Positions 24,838 to 33,576 of a DNA stretch of 45,764 bases are shown here, one piece after another (the stretch's first letter is position 1; every line of letters begins with the position of its first letter). The notes under the pieces are model-generated. The model did not search any database and had not been told where the DNA came from. It was given only the letters and a program-made list of their open reading frames with translations. A program made the translations under genes and the position numbers. The stretch is from Clostridiaceae bacterium (GTDB lineage Bacteria > Bacillota > Clostridia > Saccharofermentanales > DTU023), in assembly GCA_012841145.1 (NCBI GenBank), contig DUVH01000022.1, forward strand, positions 1 to 45,764, read 5' to 3'.

Positions 24838-26184
24838 TTATAAGCCAAATCCGCCGAACGGCGATCGTTTACGCCGCTTCTTTTTACCGCCGCCGAGCAC
24901 GCCGAACTGTTTCATCATCTTCAACATATCGTCGTACTGGCGTACGACGCGATTGACGTCCTGTACCGTCATACCGCTCCCCGCGGCGATGCGGCGACGA
25001 CGTGAAGCGTTGAGCAGTTTAGGGTTCTCGCGCTCATGCACCGTCATCGACTGAATGATAGCGCGCGTGCGGACGATTCCGCGCTCGTCAACTTCCATAT
25101 TTCCCATACGTTGGCCCATGCCGGGAATCATGGAAATCATTTCCTTCATGGAACCCATATCTTGAAGCTGCTCGAGCTGCTCAAGCATGTCCTGCATCGT
25201 AAACGTGTTCGCCTTGAGCCTCTCGACTGTCTTTTGCGCCTGTTTCTCGTCAAACGCGTCAGTCGCCTTCTCGATCAGCGTCAACACGTCTCCCATACCG
25301 AGTATGCGCGAGGCGAGCCTGTCGGGATGAAAGACCTCAAGATCGCGAAGCTTTTCGCCCGTTCCGACCATCTTGATGGGTTTGCCGGTCATGCGGCGGA
25401 TGGAGAGCGCCGCGCCGCCTCGCGCATCGCCGTCCAGTTTAGTCATGATGAATCCGTCAAGCCCGATCTGCTGCTCAAACGCTTCGGCGATCGCGACGGC
25501 TTCCTGACCGATCATCGCGTCGACGATAAGGAGTCGTTCATCGGGGTTTACGACGGCATCGACTTCCTTGAGCTCACGCATGAGCTCATCGTCAACCGTC
25601 ATACGGCCCGCCGTATCGACGATCAACGTGTCACACATCATGTACTTGGCGCGTTCAATCCCCTGCCGCGCGATGACGGCGGCATTCTTCTCTTTAGGGT
25701 TGATGTAGCACTCGACGCCCGCCTGCTCCGCCAATACGCGCAGCTGTTCCTGCGCGGCAGGACGATGGACGTCGACGGAGACGAGCATCGGCTTCTTGCC
25801 GCGCTCTCTCAGGTAAAGCCCGAGCTTCGCAGCGGCAGTCGTCTTTCCCGTTCCCTGCAATCCGTACAGCATGATGACGGTAAAACCTGTCGGCGAGACG
25901 GCCAGCTTCTCTTCCTCGCCGAGAATATGGATCAGTGATTCGTGAACGATTTTGACGACTTGCTGGCCGGGCGTCAGGCTCTCCATCACCTCGGTTCCCA
26001 GCGCCTTCTCGCCGATTTCATCCGTTAAATCCTTAACGACGCGATAGTTGACGTCAGCCTCAAGAAGAGCGAGACGAATCTCTCGCATCATGCTCTTGAT
26101 GTCTTTTTCCGTCACGCGGCTCTTGCCGCGCATCGCATCGGCAATACGCCCGAGTCTTGAACTTAAGCTTTCAAAAAGCGCCAT
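24838..26184 (-). CDS. ffh: Signal recognition particle protein Ffh
   Basis: Ffh binds 4.5S/6S RNA and signal peptides and, as a GTPase pair with FtsY, targets membrane proteins. The 448-residue protein has an N domain, then a G domain with GLQGTGKTTAAAKL, DTAGRM, and TKLDGDARGGAALS. A methionine-rich M domain follows (about 300-430: MQDMLEQLEQLQDMGSMKEM, RRRRIAAGSGMTVQDVNR). The basic C-terminus is GGGKKKRRKRSPFGGFG. The ATG at 26184 lies one base after the ylxM stop with GAGGAG upstream. FtsY is also encoded in the window. Confidence 0.97.
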   Translation of the reverse strand: MALFESLSSRLGRIADAMRGKSRVTEKDIKSMMREIRLALLEADVNYRVVKDLTDEIGEKALGTEVMESLTPGQQVVKIVHESLIHILGEEEKLAVSPTGFTVIMLYGLQGTGKTTAAAKLGLYLRERGKKPMLVSVDVHRPAAQEQLRVLAEQAGVECYINPKEKNAAVIARQGIERAKYMMCDTLIVDTAGRMTVDDELMRELKEVDAVVNPDERLLIVDAMIGQEAVAIAEAFEQQIGLDGFIMTKLDGDARGGAALSIRRMTGKPIKMVGTGEKLRDLEVFHPDRLASRILGMGDVLTLIEKATDAFDEKQAQKTVERLKANTFTMQDMLEQLEQLQDMGSMKEMISMIPGMGQRMGNMEVDERGIVRTRAIIQSMTVHERENPKLLNASRRRRIAAGSGMTVQDVNRVVRQYDDMLKMMKQFGVLGGGKKKRRKRSPFGGFGL

Positions 26185-26185
26185 G

Positions 26186-26560
26186 TCAGCTCCTCTCACG
26201 TTCGCCCAGGCCGAACTGTTCCAACAGATCATCGAGCGCGCATAGCGCTTCTTCCGTCTCGCAGCGCAATAGCAAGCTTCTCATTTGAAGCAATTTCCGA
26301 GACAATTCACTTTCGCGCTCCGCCTGCCTGAGTTTTCGCTCGAACTCCTCAAGTCTCGACGCTCCTCTTCTGACCTGCTCATGGACGCCTTGCCGCGTCA
26401 GTCCGGTCAAGTCGGCAATCTCTGCCAACGAAAGATCGTCGGCGTAAAATAATGTCATCACCTGACGCTGGCGCTCGCTCAGCAAATCGCCGTAATAGTC
26501 AAGCCAGAGGCAAAGGTCGGTATGCGTCGCCTTATCCTTTTGTTCCTGCGAAAAATTCAT
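26186..26560 (-). CDS. ylxM: YlxM-type sigma-70-like helix-turn-helix protein
   Basis: The 124-residue protein resembles sigma factor region 4: LLSERQRQVMTLFYADDLSLAEIADLTGLTRQGVHEQVRRG with the HTH near residues 38-65 (shown here only as a description of the segments LSLAEIADLTGLTRQG and VHEQVRRG). A helical, coiled-coil-like tail follows. YlxM is coupled to ffh in many Bacillota and is thought to modulate SRP. No ribosome binding site precedes the ATG at 26560. Instead, a consensus promoter ends six bases before it, so the mRNA is predicted to be leaderless. An in-frame TTG at 26599 lies upstream of the predicted transcription start. Confidence 0.9.
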   Translation of the reverse strand: MNFSQEQKDKATHTDLCLWLDYYGDLLSERQRQVMTLFYADDLSLAEIADLTGLTRQGVHEQVRRGASRLEEFERKLRQAERESELSRKLLQMRSLLLRCETEEALCALDDLLEQFGLGERERS

Positions 26561-26566
26561 AGAACG

Positions 26567-26595
26567 ATTATAACGAGCGGAAGCGCAGCTGTCAA
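26567..26595 (-). promoter_or_regulatory. Consensus sigma-A promoter of the ylxM-ffh operon
   Basis: TTGACA (26595-26590), a spacer of exactly 17 bases and TATAAT (26572-26567): both hexamers match the consensus fully. The -10 ends six bases before the ylxM ATG, so transcription should begin at or next to the A of the start codon. The -35 lies within a long palindrome. Confidence 0.85.
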
Positions 26596-26620
26596 GCAAT
26601 TTGCTTGACAGCTGCGCTTC
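26580..26620. repeat. 20-bp-arm palindrome carrying a TTGACA box on each strand
   Basis: Arms 26580-26599 and 26601-26620 are perfectly complementary with one central base. Because of the symmetry each strand carries TTGACA followed by GCTGCGCTTC. On the minus strand it pairs with TATAAT (ylxM). On the plus strand TTGACA (26605-26610) is followed after 17 bases by TATATA (26628-26633). As a hairpin it has no U-tract in the minus direction, so a divergent promoter/operator reading is preferred over a terminator for the upstream ftsY gene. Confidence 0.8.
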
Positions 26621-26781
26621 ATTAAATTATATACTTTTATTAAATTAATTGAGAGCAGGATCAGTAATGATCAGCTAATTATTCTTTTTACTGTCAATGA
26701 AATGCTCGTTTTCGCGACAAGAGCCTTACGGAATACAAATAGACAATGTTCCGATCCTCTACAATGTGGGAAGTATTTGAA

Positions 26782-27693
26782 TCAAACTTCAGGCAAGATC
26801 GCCTTCAAAAACAAATCGCGATCAAAGTCCTGCAGATCGTCGGCGCCCTCTCCCAAACCGGCCAAAACGATTGGGAGGCTTGTCTCGCGCGCGACGGCGA
26901 TCGCTACGCCGCCTTTTGCGTTGCCGTCGAGCTTCGTTATGACAATGCCGGTAAGCGGCACCGATTCGTTGAAAGCGCGCGCCTGAATGATGCCGTTCTG
27001 TCCGGTCGTAGCGTCGATAACCAGCAACGTCTCAAGATTCGCGTCCGATGCCTCGCGATCGATGACGCGTCTGATCTTGGCGAGCTCTTCCATCAAGTTT
27101 TTCTTCGTATGGAGGCGTCCGGCCGTATCGACGATGAGCAGTTCCGTACCGCGCGCCTTGGCCGACTGGATCGCATCGAAGACGACGGCCGCGGGATCCG
27201 AACCCATTTCGTGCGCGATGACGGCCGTCTGCGTCCGCTCGCCCCAGACTTTCAACTGGTCGATCGCCGCAGCCCGGAACGTGTCGGCGGCAGCCATCAT
27301 GACGCGATACCCTTCGCATTTGGCGCGCTGGGCTAGTTTTGCCGACGTCGTCGTCTTCCCCGTTCCGTTGACGCCGACCATCAGGTAGATGGTGAGCTTA
27401 TTGCGCTCAAGAACGAGCTTTCTCTCGGTGAGCATTGAAGATAAAGTCTCGTGGAGCGCGCCGATGACGCCCGGTTGTGAATCGTCGCCCGTATTCCTTA
27501 TATGCTCGCGAATAGCTTCAATTGATTCAGTTGAAGCGGTGATGCCGCAGTCAGCCTGAATCAGGGTCATTTCCAGCTCATCGAGCATATCGTCGTCAAA
27601 ATGACCGAATTCGGCAGCTAGTCGATTGAATTGTGCCGACATGAAATCGCGTGTCTTCGTCAATCCGCGCTTAAACGTATCAAAAATACTCAT
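26782..27693 (-). CDS. ftsY: SRP receptor GTPase FtsY
   Basis: FtsY is the membrane-associated partner of Ffh. The 303-residue protein consists of the NG domain with almost no acidic A domain, as usual in Gram-positives. It has GVNGTGKTTTSAKLA (about 108-122), DTFRAAAIDQLKVW, DTAGRLHTKKNLMEEL, TKLDGNAKGGVAIA and the C-terminal GLGEGADDLQDFD. A GGAG site lies upstream of the ATG. It follows smc by 32 bases, in the standard smc-ftsY order, and ends before the palindromic promoter of ylxM. Confidence 0.96.
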   Translation of the reverse strand: MSIFDTFKRGLTKTRDFMSAQFNRLAAEFGHFDDDMLDELEMTLIQADCGITASTESIEAIREHIRNTGDDSQPGVIGALHETLSSMLTERKLVLERNKLTIYLMVGVNGTGKTTTSAKLAQRAKCEGYRVMMAAADTFRAAAIDQLKVWGERTQTAVIAHEMGSDPAAVVFDAIQSAKARGTELLIVDTAGRLHTKKNLMEELAKIRRVIDREASDANLETLLVIDATTGQNGIIQARAFNESVPLTGIVITKLDGNAKGGVAIAVARETSLPIVLAGLGEGADDLQDFDRDLFLKAILPEV

Positions 27694-27725
27694 CTAATAT
27701 CTCCAGTCACAGACTCTTACAATAA

Positions 27726-30700
27726 TTATTCACCGTACGACAGCGCCGACGACAATTTCATCGATAAAACGCGTGAAATGCCGCGCTCCTGCATCGTGAC
27801 GCCATACAGGCGATCCGCGGCCTCCATCGTCCCTTTGCGGTGCGTAACAAGAATAAACTGCATCGACCACGCATAACGGCGCACGTAATCGGTAAAACGC
27901 TGCACGTTCGCATCGTCCAGAGCCGACTCCACCTCGTCAAAGACGCAAAACGGCGCGGGCTTCAGCTTTAGAATCGCAAACAGGAGCGCGATGGCCGTGA
28001 GACAGCGCTCGCCGCCCGAAAGAAGCGACAACCTCTGCAATCTCTTGCCCGGAGGCTGCGCGCGTATGGCGATGTCCGCGAGGAGAACATCTTCGTCGCC
28101 CTCAAGGACAATCTCTGCCTGACCGCCCGAGAACAACTCGGAAAAGACTTGTGAGAAGTTCCTGTTGATGACTTCAAACGTCTTGCTGAACTGCTCGCGC
28201 ATCGACCGGTCGAGATCGCGGATGACCGACTCGAGACCCTGCCCCGCCTTCTCGATATCGTCGCGCTGGGCGGTCATGTACTCGATTCTCTCCGTCAGCG
28301 CCTCATATTCCGCTACGGCGTTGTGGTTGATCGGGCCAAGCTGATCGATGCGACGCTTAAGCTCGGCGCGCTCCGACTGCGCCTTCGACATAGACGTGAT
28401 CTCGCAAGCATCGTTTTCAGCTTCAATACGTGTCAAACCGTGCGTCTCCCAGAGCCTGTTCAGCTGATCGTCGATCTGCTCTCGGTTTCTCGCACACTCC
28501 GACGTCTGACGTTCGTAAATCGCCGTAAGCTTCGATACCGTGTCGTTGACACCCGTCATCGTCTCAAGCCATTGACGCTGACGCGCAGATTCTTCCTCGC
28601 GCTTCTCCATCAATTCGACGATCGTCTTTTGGCTTTCCTCCCGTTCAATGGCGACAAGTTCGAGCGCCGATCTGTTCTCTTCAAGGTCTTTGCGACTCTT
28701 CTCGATCAGGCTGTTTTGCTCTTCCAATTCGCGTCCGACGGACTTAAGGCGCATCTCGGCATGTTCCTTTTCGCTGCCCGTTCTCGTCGTCATCGAATCA
28801 AAATCCAAAATCGCCTCATCAATCGAATCAATCGAAACTTTAAGATGTGTCACGCGGTCGCGGCATATATCGCGCTCTCCCGCGCGCTCTATATTCTCCG
28901 TCTCAAACTGCATCACGAAGAGTGCCGCCTCATCGCGTTCCGCGGCGACGCTCTCACGCTCAATCTCAATCGCCGACATCTCGGCAGATATCTCCTCGAC
29001 ACGCCTGTCGATAACGGCCGCCTCATCTTTCAAATCTCTGTTCGTACGCGCGAACCGCTCGTACGCTAACTCTTCTGCATCGAGTTCGGCCGACAGGCGC
29101 AAGTGCCTTCGTTTCAGATCGGCAAGCTCCTCAAGAAGCGACTCTTCTTTCGCGCCAGCGTGCTTCAGCGCTTCCGTCGCAATCTCAAGTTGCGATCCGA
29201 GCTCGGCCGTACGATCCTCAAGCGACTCGACAAGCTTGCCGATTTCCCGAATTCTCGCCGGCCTTCCGAGGACACCGGCAGTCTTCTTCGAGCTCGTGCC
29301 GCCCGTCATCGACCCGCCGCGATGGACGACATCGCCGTCTCGCGTAACAATCGTGTGCGAGCGGTGAATCGCATCACTCAGCGAAACGGCGTCGTCGAGC
29401 GTCTCAACGATCAATGTGCGGCCGAGCGTAAAGCGGAGCGCCGGCTGAATAGCTAAATCACATGAAACGAGTTCGCTTGCGACACCTATCCAACCCTTTG
29501 CACGGCTCGCCTTATCCAATGTCGCGCGATCGACCGGGCGCGACTCAAGTGATTGCACAGGCAAAAAGGTAATGCGTCCTCCGCGCGTTCTGCGCAGCCA
29601 TTCGATCTGCTCTTTCGCCGTTTCAGATGTATCGCAGACGATGTTATGCGTTGAAGCTCCAAGTGCGACCTCAACCGCACGCGTCAAGTCTTCCGGAACA
29701 GTAAGAAGCGACCCCAAGGGACCGTATATCCCCTCGCCCTTATTGTCTCCTGCGTGCTGCAATCGCTGCATCAAAAGCTGTACAGGCCGCTGGTAACCCT
29801 CAAACGACGATTCGAGGCGTTCCAGCGTCTCGGCTTCATAGCGGAGTCGCTGTATCTCCGAGATCGTCTCGTTGAGCGAAGCTTCGATCGCGTCAGCATC
29901 AAGGTGGCGCTGTCCTACGTCCTCATGCGCATTAGCGGCTTCCCGTTCCGTCTTGACGATCGCCTCATCGAGCGATGTGACTTCCTTGCGCAGACGATCG
30001 GCCTTCTCGGCAGCCTTTGCCAAATCGTCCTCTACGACATCGAGTTCGTGTCGGATGTGGTCGCGGCGCGATCCGAGCGCCTGTCTTTCGCCTGTTCTCT
30101 CGCGGTGCGTCGCGAGCAGTGAGAACACGCGCTCGGAAAGTCTGTCGCGCTTCTCCAGAACTTCGGATGAACGCACGAGTATCTCGTTAAGGATTTGCTC
30201 GACGCCTGTGAGAGCCTCCTCGGCGCTTTTAAGCTCGTCCAATGCCCGCTGCTTTCGCGCGATGAGGCTCTCACGCCTTGAAGCGCGACCCGTAAGCTCA
30301 TGATCGAACGCCATCACCTGCATCGTCAGGCGATTCTGTTCTTCCATCAGCGATTCTGAATTCTTTTTGGAAGCCGCGAGTTTCTCGCGGTAGAGCGCAT
30401 CAAGTCCCGTCTTCTCCGTCTCAATAACCGATAATTCGTTGAAACGCACCTGTTCGGCATCGATTCGACTCTCGATGCCGTCTACGAGCTCAACAACCTC
30501 CGCATGAGACACGCGCGCATTGTCCTGTTCAACTCTCGCCGCTTCCAGATCGAGCTTTGTCAACTCCAAGTCATCGGCGCGCTTTGCCTGCTGGAGCTCA
30601 AGATTGGCGATCTGTCTCAGTATCAAGGCCGCATCGAGGCGCTTGAATCTCAAAGCTAAATCGAGATGAGAACGCGCGTCGTCAGCCTGTTTAGCAAGAG

Positions 30701-31307
30701 GAACGGCGCGGTCGTTCAATTCGGCGAGAAGGTCGTCGACGCGAACGAGATTCTGTTCACTGCGTCGGAGCTTTCGCAACGCTTCTTCTTTTCGAGTGCG
30801 GAATTGTACGATACCCGACGCTTCTTCAAAGACGGCGCGGCGGTCTTCCGAACGGCTGCTGAGAATTTCGTCGACTTTACCCTGACCGATGATCGAGTAC
30901 CCGTCGAGTCCGATTCCCGTATCCATCAGCAATTCATTGACATCGCGCAGGCGACAGGGCGTCTTGTTAATCAGGTATTCGCTCTCACCCGATCGGTAGT
31001 AACGACGAGTGATGAGGACAGTCTCATAATCGATCGGGAGAAGACCGCTCGAATTGTCGAGCGTCAACGTCACTTCGGCGAAACTGACGGCACGTCTCTG
31101 CGCCGTACCGCTGAAGATCACGTCCTCCATACGGCTGCCGCGGAGAGATTTTGCGCTCTGCTCGCCGAGCGCCCATCGAATTGCGTCCGTAATATTCGAC
31201 TTGCCGGCGCCGTTCGGCCCGACAATGGCCGTAATGCCTTCATGAAAAAGGAGCTCTGTCCGTTCAGGAAAAGACTTAAAACCTTGAATTTCAAGTGATT
31301 TCAGCAT
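27726..31307 (-). CDS. smc: Chromosome segregation protein SMC
   Basis: SMC is an ABC-type ATPase that, with ScpAB, compacts and aligns chromosomes. The 1193-residue protein is full length: Walker A GPNGAGKSN (30-38), a long coiled coil, a hinge near 510-640 (EGIYGPLGSLLTVPEDLTRAVE ... DGDVVHRGGSMTGGTSS), a second coiled coil, the ABC signature LSLLSGGERCLTAIAL and Walker B FCVFDEVESALDD. The ATG lies six bases after the rnc stop. The ribosome binding site is weak, suggesting coupling to rnc. The scpA and scpB genes are not in the window. Confidence 0.97.
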   Translation of the reverse strand: MLKSLEIQGFKSFPERTELLFHEGITAIVGPNGAGKSNITDAIRWALGEQSAKSLRGSRMEDVIFSGTAQRRAVSFAEVTLTLDNSSGLLPIDYETVLITRRYYRSGESEYLINKTPCRLRDVNELLMDTGIGLDGYSIIGQGKVDEILSSRSEDRRAVFEEASGIVQFRTRKEEALRKLRRSEQNLVRVDDLLAELNDRAVPLAKQADDARSHLDLALRFKRLDAALILRQIANLELQQAKRADDLELTKLDLEAARVEQDNARVSHAEVVELVDGIESRIDAEQVRFNELSVIETEKTGLDALYREKLAASKKNSESLMEEQNRLTMQVMAFDHELTGRASRRESLIARKQRALDELKSAEEALTGVEQILNEILVRSSEVLEKRDRLSERVFSLLATHRERTGERQALGSRRDHIRHELDVVEDDLAKAAEKADRLRKEVTSLDEAIVKTEREAANAHEDVGQRHLDADAIEASLNETISEIQRLRYEAETLERLESSFEGYQRPVQLLMQRLQHAGDNKGEGIYGPLGSLLTVPEDLTRAVEVALGASTHNIVCDTSETAKEQIEWLRRTRGGRITFLPVQSLESRPVDRATLDKASRAKGWIGVASELVSCDLAIQPALRFTLGRTLIVETLDDAVSLSDAIHRSHTIVTRDGDVVHRGGSMTGGTSSKKTAGVLGRPARIREIGKLVESLEDRTAELGSQLEIATEALKHAGAKEESLLEELADLKRRHLRLSAELDAEELAYERFARTNRDLKDEAAVIDRRVEEISAEMSAIEIERESVAAERDEAALFVMQFETENIERAGERDICRDRVTHLKVSIDSIDEAILDFDSMTTRTGSEKEHAEMRLKSVGRELEEQNSLIEKSRKDLEENRSALELVAIEREESQKTIVELMEKREEESARQRQWLETMTGVNDTVSKLTAIYERQTSECARNREQIDDQLNRLWETHGLTRIEAENDACEITSMSKAQSERAELKRRIDQLGPINHNAVAEYEALTERIEYMTAQRDDIEKAGQGLESVIRDLDRSMREQFSKTFEVINRNFSQVFSELFSGGQAEIVLEGDEDVLLADIAIRAQPPGKRLQRLSLLSGGERCLTAIALLFAILKLKPAPFCVFDEVESALDDANVQRFTDYVRRYAWSMQFILVTHRKGTMEAADRLYGVTMQERGISRVLSMKLSSALSYGE

Positions 31308-31313
31308 AAGGTA

Positions 31314-32012
31314 TCAACCGTCGTTTCCAAGAAAACGTTGAAAGAAAGCGCGTGAGGCTTCCTGCTCGGCAGCCTTCTTCGATTGTCCGACGCCTTCCGA
31401 ACGGAGTTCATCGTTGATCCATAGACCGACCTTAAATGTCTTGTCGTGAGCGGGCCCGATCTCTTCCGTCACGCGAAACGAAATGACTTTATCGCCTTCC
31501 GCCTGCGCCCATTCATAGAGCCGACTTTTATAATCGTAGACGAGACGTCCCTCACAAGCCAACTTGATAAAAGGCTTAAAGAGACGCAAAACGACGTCAC
31601 GCACCGCCACATAGCCGCTTTCATAGAATATTGCACCAAGAACGGCCTCGACAGCGTCGGAGAGATTCGAGGGATTCTTATTTCCACCCGCTAGCTCCTC
31701 GCCGTGACCAAGCCGCAAAAAAGAACCCAAATCGAGCGATTCCGCCACGAGCGCGAGCGTCGGTTCGCACACGATGCCTGCGCGCAATTTCGTCATGTCA
31801 CCTTCCGGAATATCTTGAAGAGCGCGGTAGAGATGCTCCGTCACGACGAGCTGCAGGACGGCATCGCCCAGAAACTCAAGCCGCTGGTTGTCGCGTGTCA
31901 CGACATCCTGCTCATATGCAAACGAAGAGTGCGTCAGCGCGTCAACAAGAAGCTGCCCGTCAACAAACGAGTAACCAAGCCGACTCTCAAGTATCGTCAA
32001 GTCGAAAATCAC
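31314..32012 (-). CDS. rnc: Ribonuclease III
   Basis: RNase III cleaves double-stranded RNA in rRNA and mRNA processing. The 232-residue protein has the signature QRLEFLGDAVLQLVV (43-57), the second acidic motif SDAVEAVLGAIFYESGY (about 117-133), and a C-terminal dsRNA-binding domain (about 160-230: DYKSRLYEWAQ ... SKKAAEQEASRAFFQRFL). It lies between acpP and smc, the usual place in Bacillota. Confidence 0.96.
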   Translation of the reverse strand: MIFDLTILESRLGYSFVDGQLLVDALTHSSFAYEQDVVTRDNQRLEFLGDAVLQLVVTEHLYRALQDIPEGDMTKLRAGIVCEPTLALVAESLDLGSFLRLGHGEELAGGNKNPSNLSDAVEAVLGAIFYESGYVAVRDVVLRLFKPFIKLACEGRLVYDYKSRLYEWAQAEGDKVISFRVTEEIGPAHDKTFKVGLWINDELRSEGVGQSKKAAEQEASRAFFQRFLGNDG

Positions 32013-32060
32013 AGATAAATAGCTGTCAAACGCGTCACGTTCAAGACGCTATAAAAAAGA

Positions 32061-32300
32061 TTAAAGGTTCGCGCTGATGTATTCTACAGCGTCGCCGATC
32101 GTGCGGATGCGTTCCGCCTCCTCGTCAGGAATCGCAAGATCGAATTCCGCCTCCATGGACATCACGAGCTCAACAATATCGAGCGAATCGGCGTTGAGAT
32201 CTTCAATAATGTTCGACTCCATCGTGACGGACTCCGCGTCGATACTCAACTGGTCAGCCAAGATCACGCGAACTCTTTTTAAAATCTCCTGTTGCGTCAT
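32061..32300 (-). CDS. acpP: Acyl carrier protein
   Basis: The 79-residue acidic ACP carries fatty acids on 4'-phosphopantetheine. The attachment serine is S39 in [13 protein letters not shown]. The ATG at 32300 has AAGGAG eight bases upstream; a longer frame with another start upstream lacks such a site. It lies between pgsA and rnc. The plsX/fab genes that often precede acpP in Bacillota are replaced here by pgsA. Confidence 0.95.
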   Translation of the reverse strand: MTQQEILKRVRVILADQLSIDAESVTMESNIIEDLNADSLDIVELVMSMEAEFDLAIPDEEAERIRTIGDAVEYISANL

Positions 32301-32345
32301 AAATAATTCTCCTTCGAATATGGTGTACCGCTCGTCCAAATACCG

Positions 32346-32969
32346 CTAAACGTCAACGGATTCGACAAACAGATGCTTGTTTTTCATCCAGTAATCCAAA
32401 CCCGACAAAATCGTCAATAAGATGGTCACAGCGATCAATATATCACATGCATATGTCCACGGCGCGCCGTACCCGAAGAAAGGCTGGTCGCGATCGATCC
32501 ACTGGACAATAATCGGCTCGAACATCAGCGCGATGAGCGTGATAATCTGAAAGACAGTCTTTATTTTGCCGAACCAGCTCGCCGCGATCACGATACCGCT
32601 GTCAGCAGCGATCTGTCGAATACCGGTAACGATAAATTCACGTGCCATCAGGATGACGATGACGTACGTCGAGACTCTTCCCAAAGCAGTAAAGGCGACA
32701 AAGACCGACAAGACGAGCAGTTTGTCGGCAATAGGATCGAACAGCTTGCCGAAGTTCGACGTAAGACCCTGTTTGCGAGCATACATGCCGTCAAACATAT
32801 CGGTTAGAGCCGCTACAATGAAAAGAATGAGCGCAATGATCCTTCCGGGCGCAGACAAGATGAAACCCGAAAATGCCGTATCTTTTCCGAACGGAAGAGG
32901 AAGCAGGAAAAATAAAATGAACGGAATCAATATGATTCGTGAAATCGTTAACTTATTCGCCAAGTTCAT
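32346..32969 (-). CDS. pgsA: CDP-diacylglycerol-glycerol-3-phosphate 3-phosphatidyltransferase
   Basis: PgsA makes phosphatidylglycerol phosphate, the first committed step to PG and cardiolipin. The 207-residue membrane protein carries a complete CDP-alcohol phosphotransferase motif: D57, D60-G61, A64-R65, G74, D78 and D82 in the segments TDMFDGMYARKQG and GKLFDPIADK. About five to six hydrophobic helices are visible. AGGAG lies nine bases before the ATG. It is the first gene of the pgsA-acpP-rnc-smc-ftsY transcript. Confidence 0.94.
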   Translation of the reverse strand: MNLANKLTISRIILIPFILFFLLPLPFGKDTAFSGFILSAPGRIIALILFIVAALTDMFDGMYARKQGLTSNFGKLFDPIADKLLVLSVFVAFTALGRVSTYVIVILMAREFIVTGIRQIAADSGIVIAASWFGKIKTVFQIITLIALMFEPIIVQWIDRDQPFFGYGAPWTYACDILIAVTILLTILSGLDYWMKNKHLFVESVDV

Positions 32970-33054
32970 CGTTTGACACTCCTATAACTCAAACACCCGC
33001 AAAAATCAGAGCGTTTTCAAGGTTGGCGTGTCACCGTCGCCTTCCTTCTGGAAA

Positions 33055-33063
33055 ATTATACCA
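33055..33063 (-). promoter_or_regulatory. Extended -10 promoter upstream of pgsA
   Basis: The minus strand reads TGGTATAAT, a consensus -10 with the TGn extension, and no good -35. Transcription would begin near 33048, giving a leader of about 80 bases before pgsA. Confidence 0.6.
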
Positions 33064-33114
33064 CGACTGACTATATTTTCGTGAGAAAGAGTAATAAGGT
33101 ACAAAAGGACGTCG

Positions 33115-33576
33115 TTATAAGAAAGTTTTTTTGAATTCCCTGATAACATCCCGCGCAAGACCTGCGTGATAGCCGCGGCGCGTGAGCAATTTCATTAGTT
33201 CAATGTCCTCGACTTTTTTCTGCCCCGCAAAAGTCGCATCGCACAGCTCAAGCGCCGTCTCGCGGTCATCCGGCAGCGAGTTCGCCTCGCTCTCGGCGAT
33301 TTCCCCCTCAATGCCGTTTTGAAGAAAAACGTAAACCATCGCGCGTCTGGAACGGAGGCGTCGCCCTCGATAGCGGCGAGCCACCCTCCGCGCGGCGCGG
33401 CGATCGTCGATATAATCGATCGATTTTAAGTATTCGATCACCTCTTCGGCAATGTCGTCACAGACTCCCTTTTTTCTTAAATTGTCGCGCACTTTGCCTG
33501 ACGATTTAGAGTGATCGATTCCGATGTAGGCGACGGCTGTTTCCCTCGCCCGATTAAATTCCGGTGATTCAATCAC
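33115..33576 (-). CDS. recX: RecA regulatory protein RecX
   Basis: RecX binds RecA filaments and restrains strand exchange. The 153-residue helical protein shows RecX-type three-helix repeats: [41 protein letters not shown], and [19 protein letters not shown] (each named only in part). The C-terminal repeat is [16 protein letters not shown]. It overlaps the end of recA by four bases (ATGA), so it shares the SOS-controlled transcript. Confidence 0.9.
   Translation of the reverse strand: MIESPEFNRARETAVAYIGIDHSKSSGKVRDNLRKKGVCDDIAEEVIEYLKSIDYIDDRRAARRVARRYRGRRLRSRRAMVYVFLQNGIEGEIAESEANSLPDDRETALELCDATFAGQKKVEDIELMKLLTRRGYHAGLARDVIREFKKTFL

Noticed and set aside
26580-26620. Palindrome read as the ftsY terminator
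   Set aside because: No U-tract follows in the minus direction; the next bases are the spacer and TATAAT of the ylxM promoter. A role in transcript ending cannot be fully excluded.
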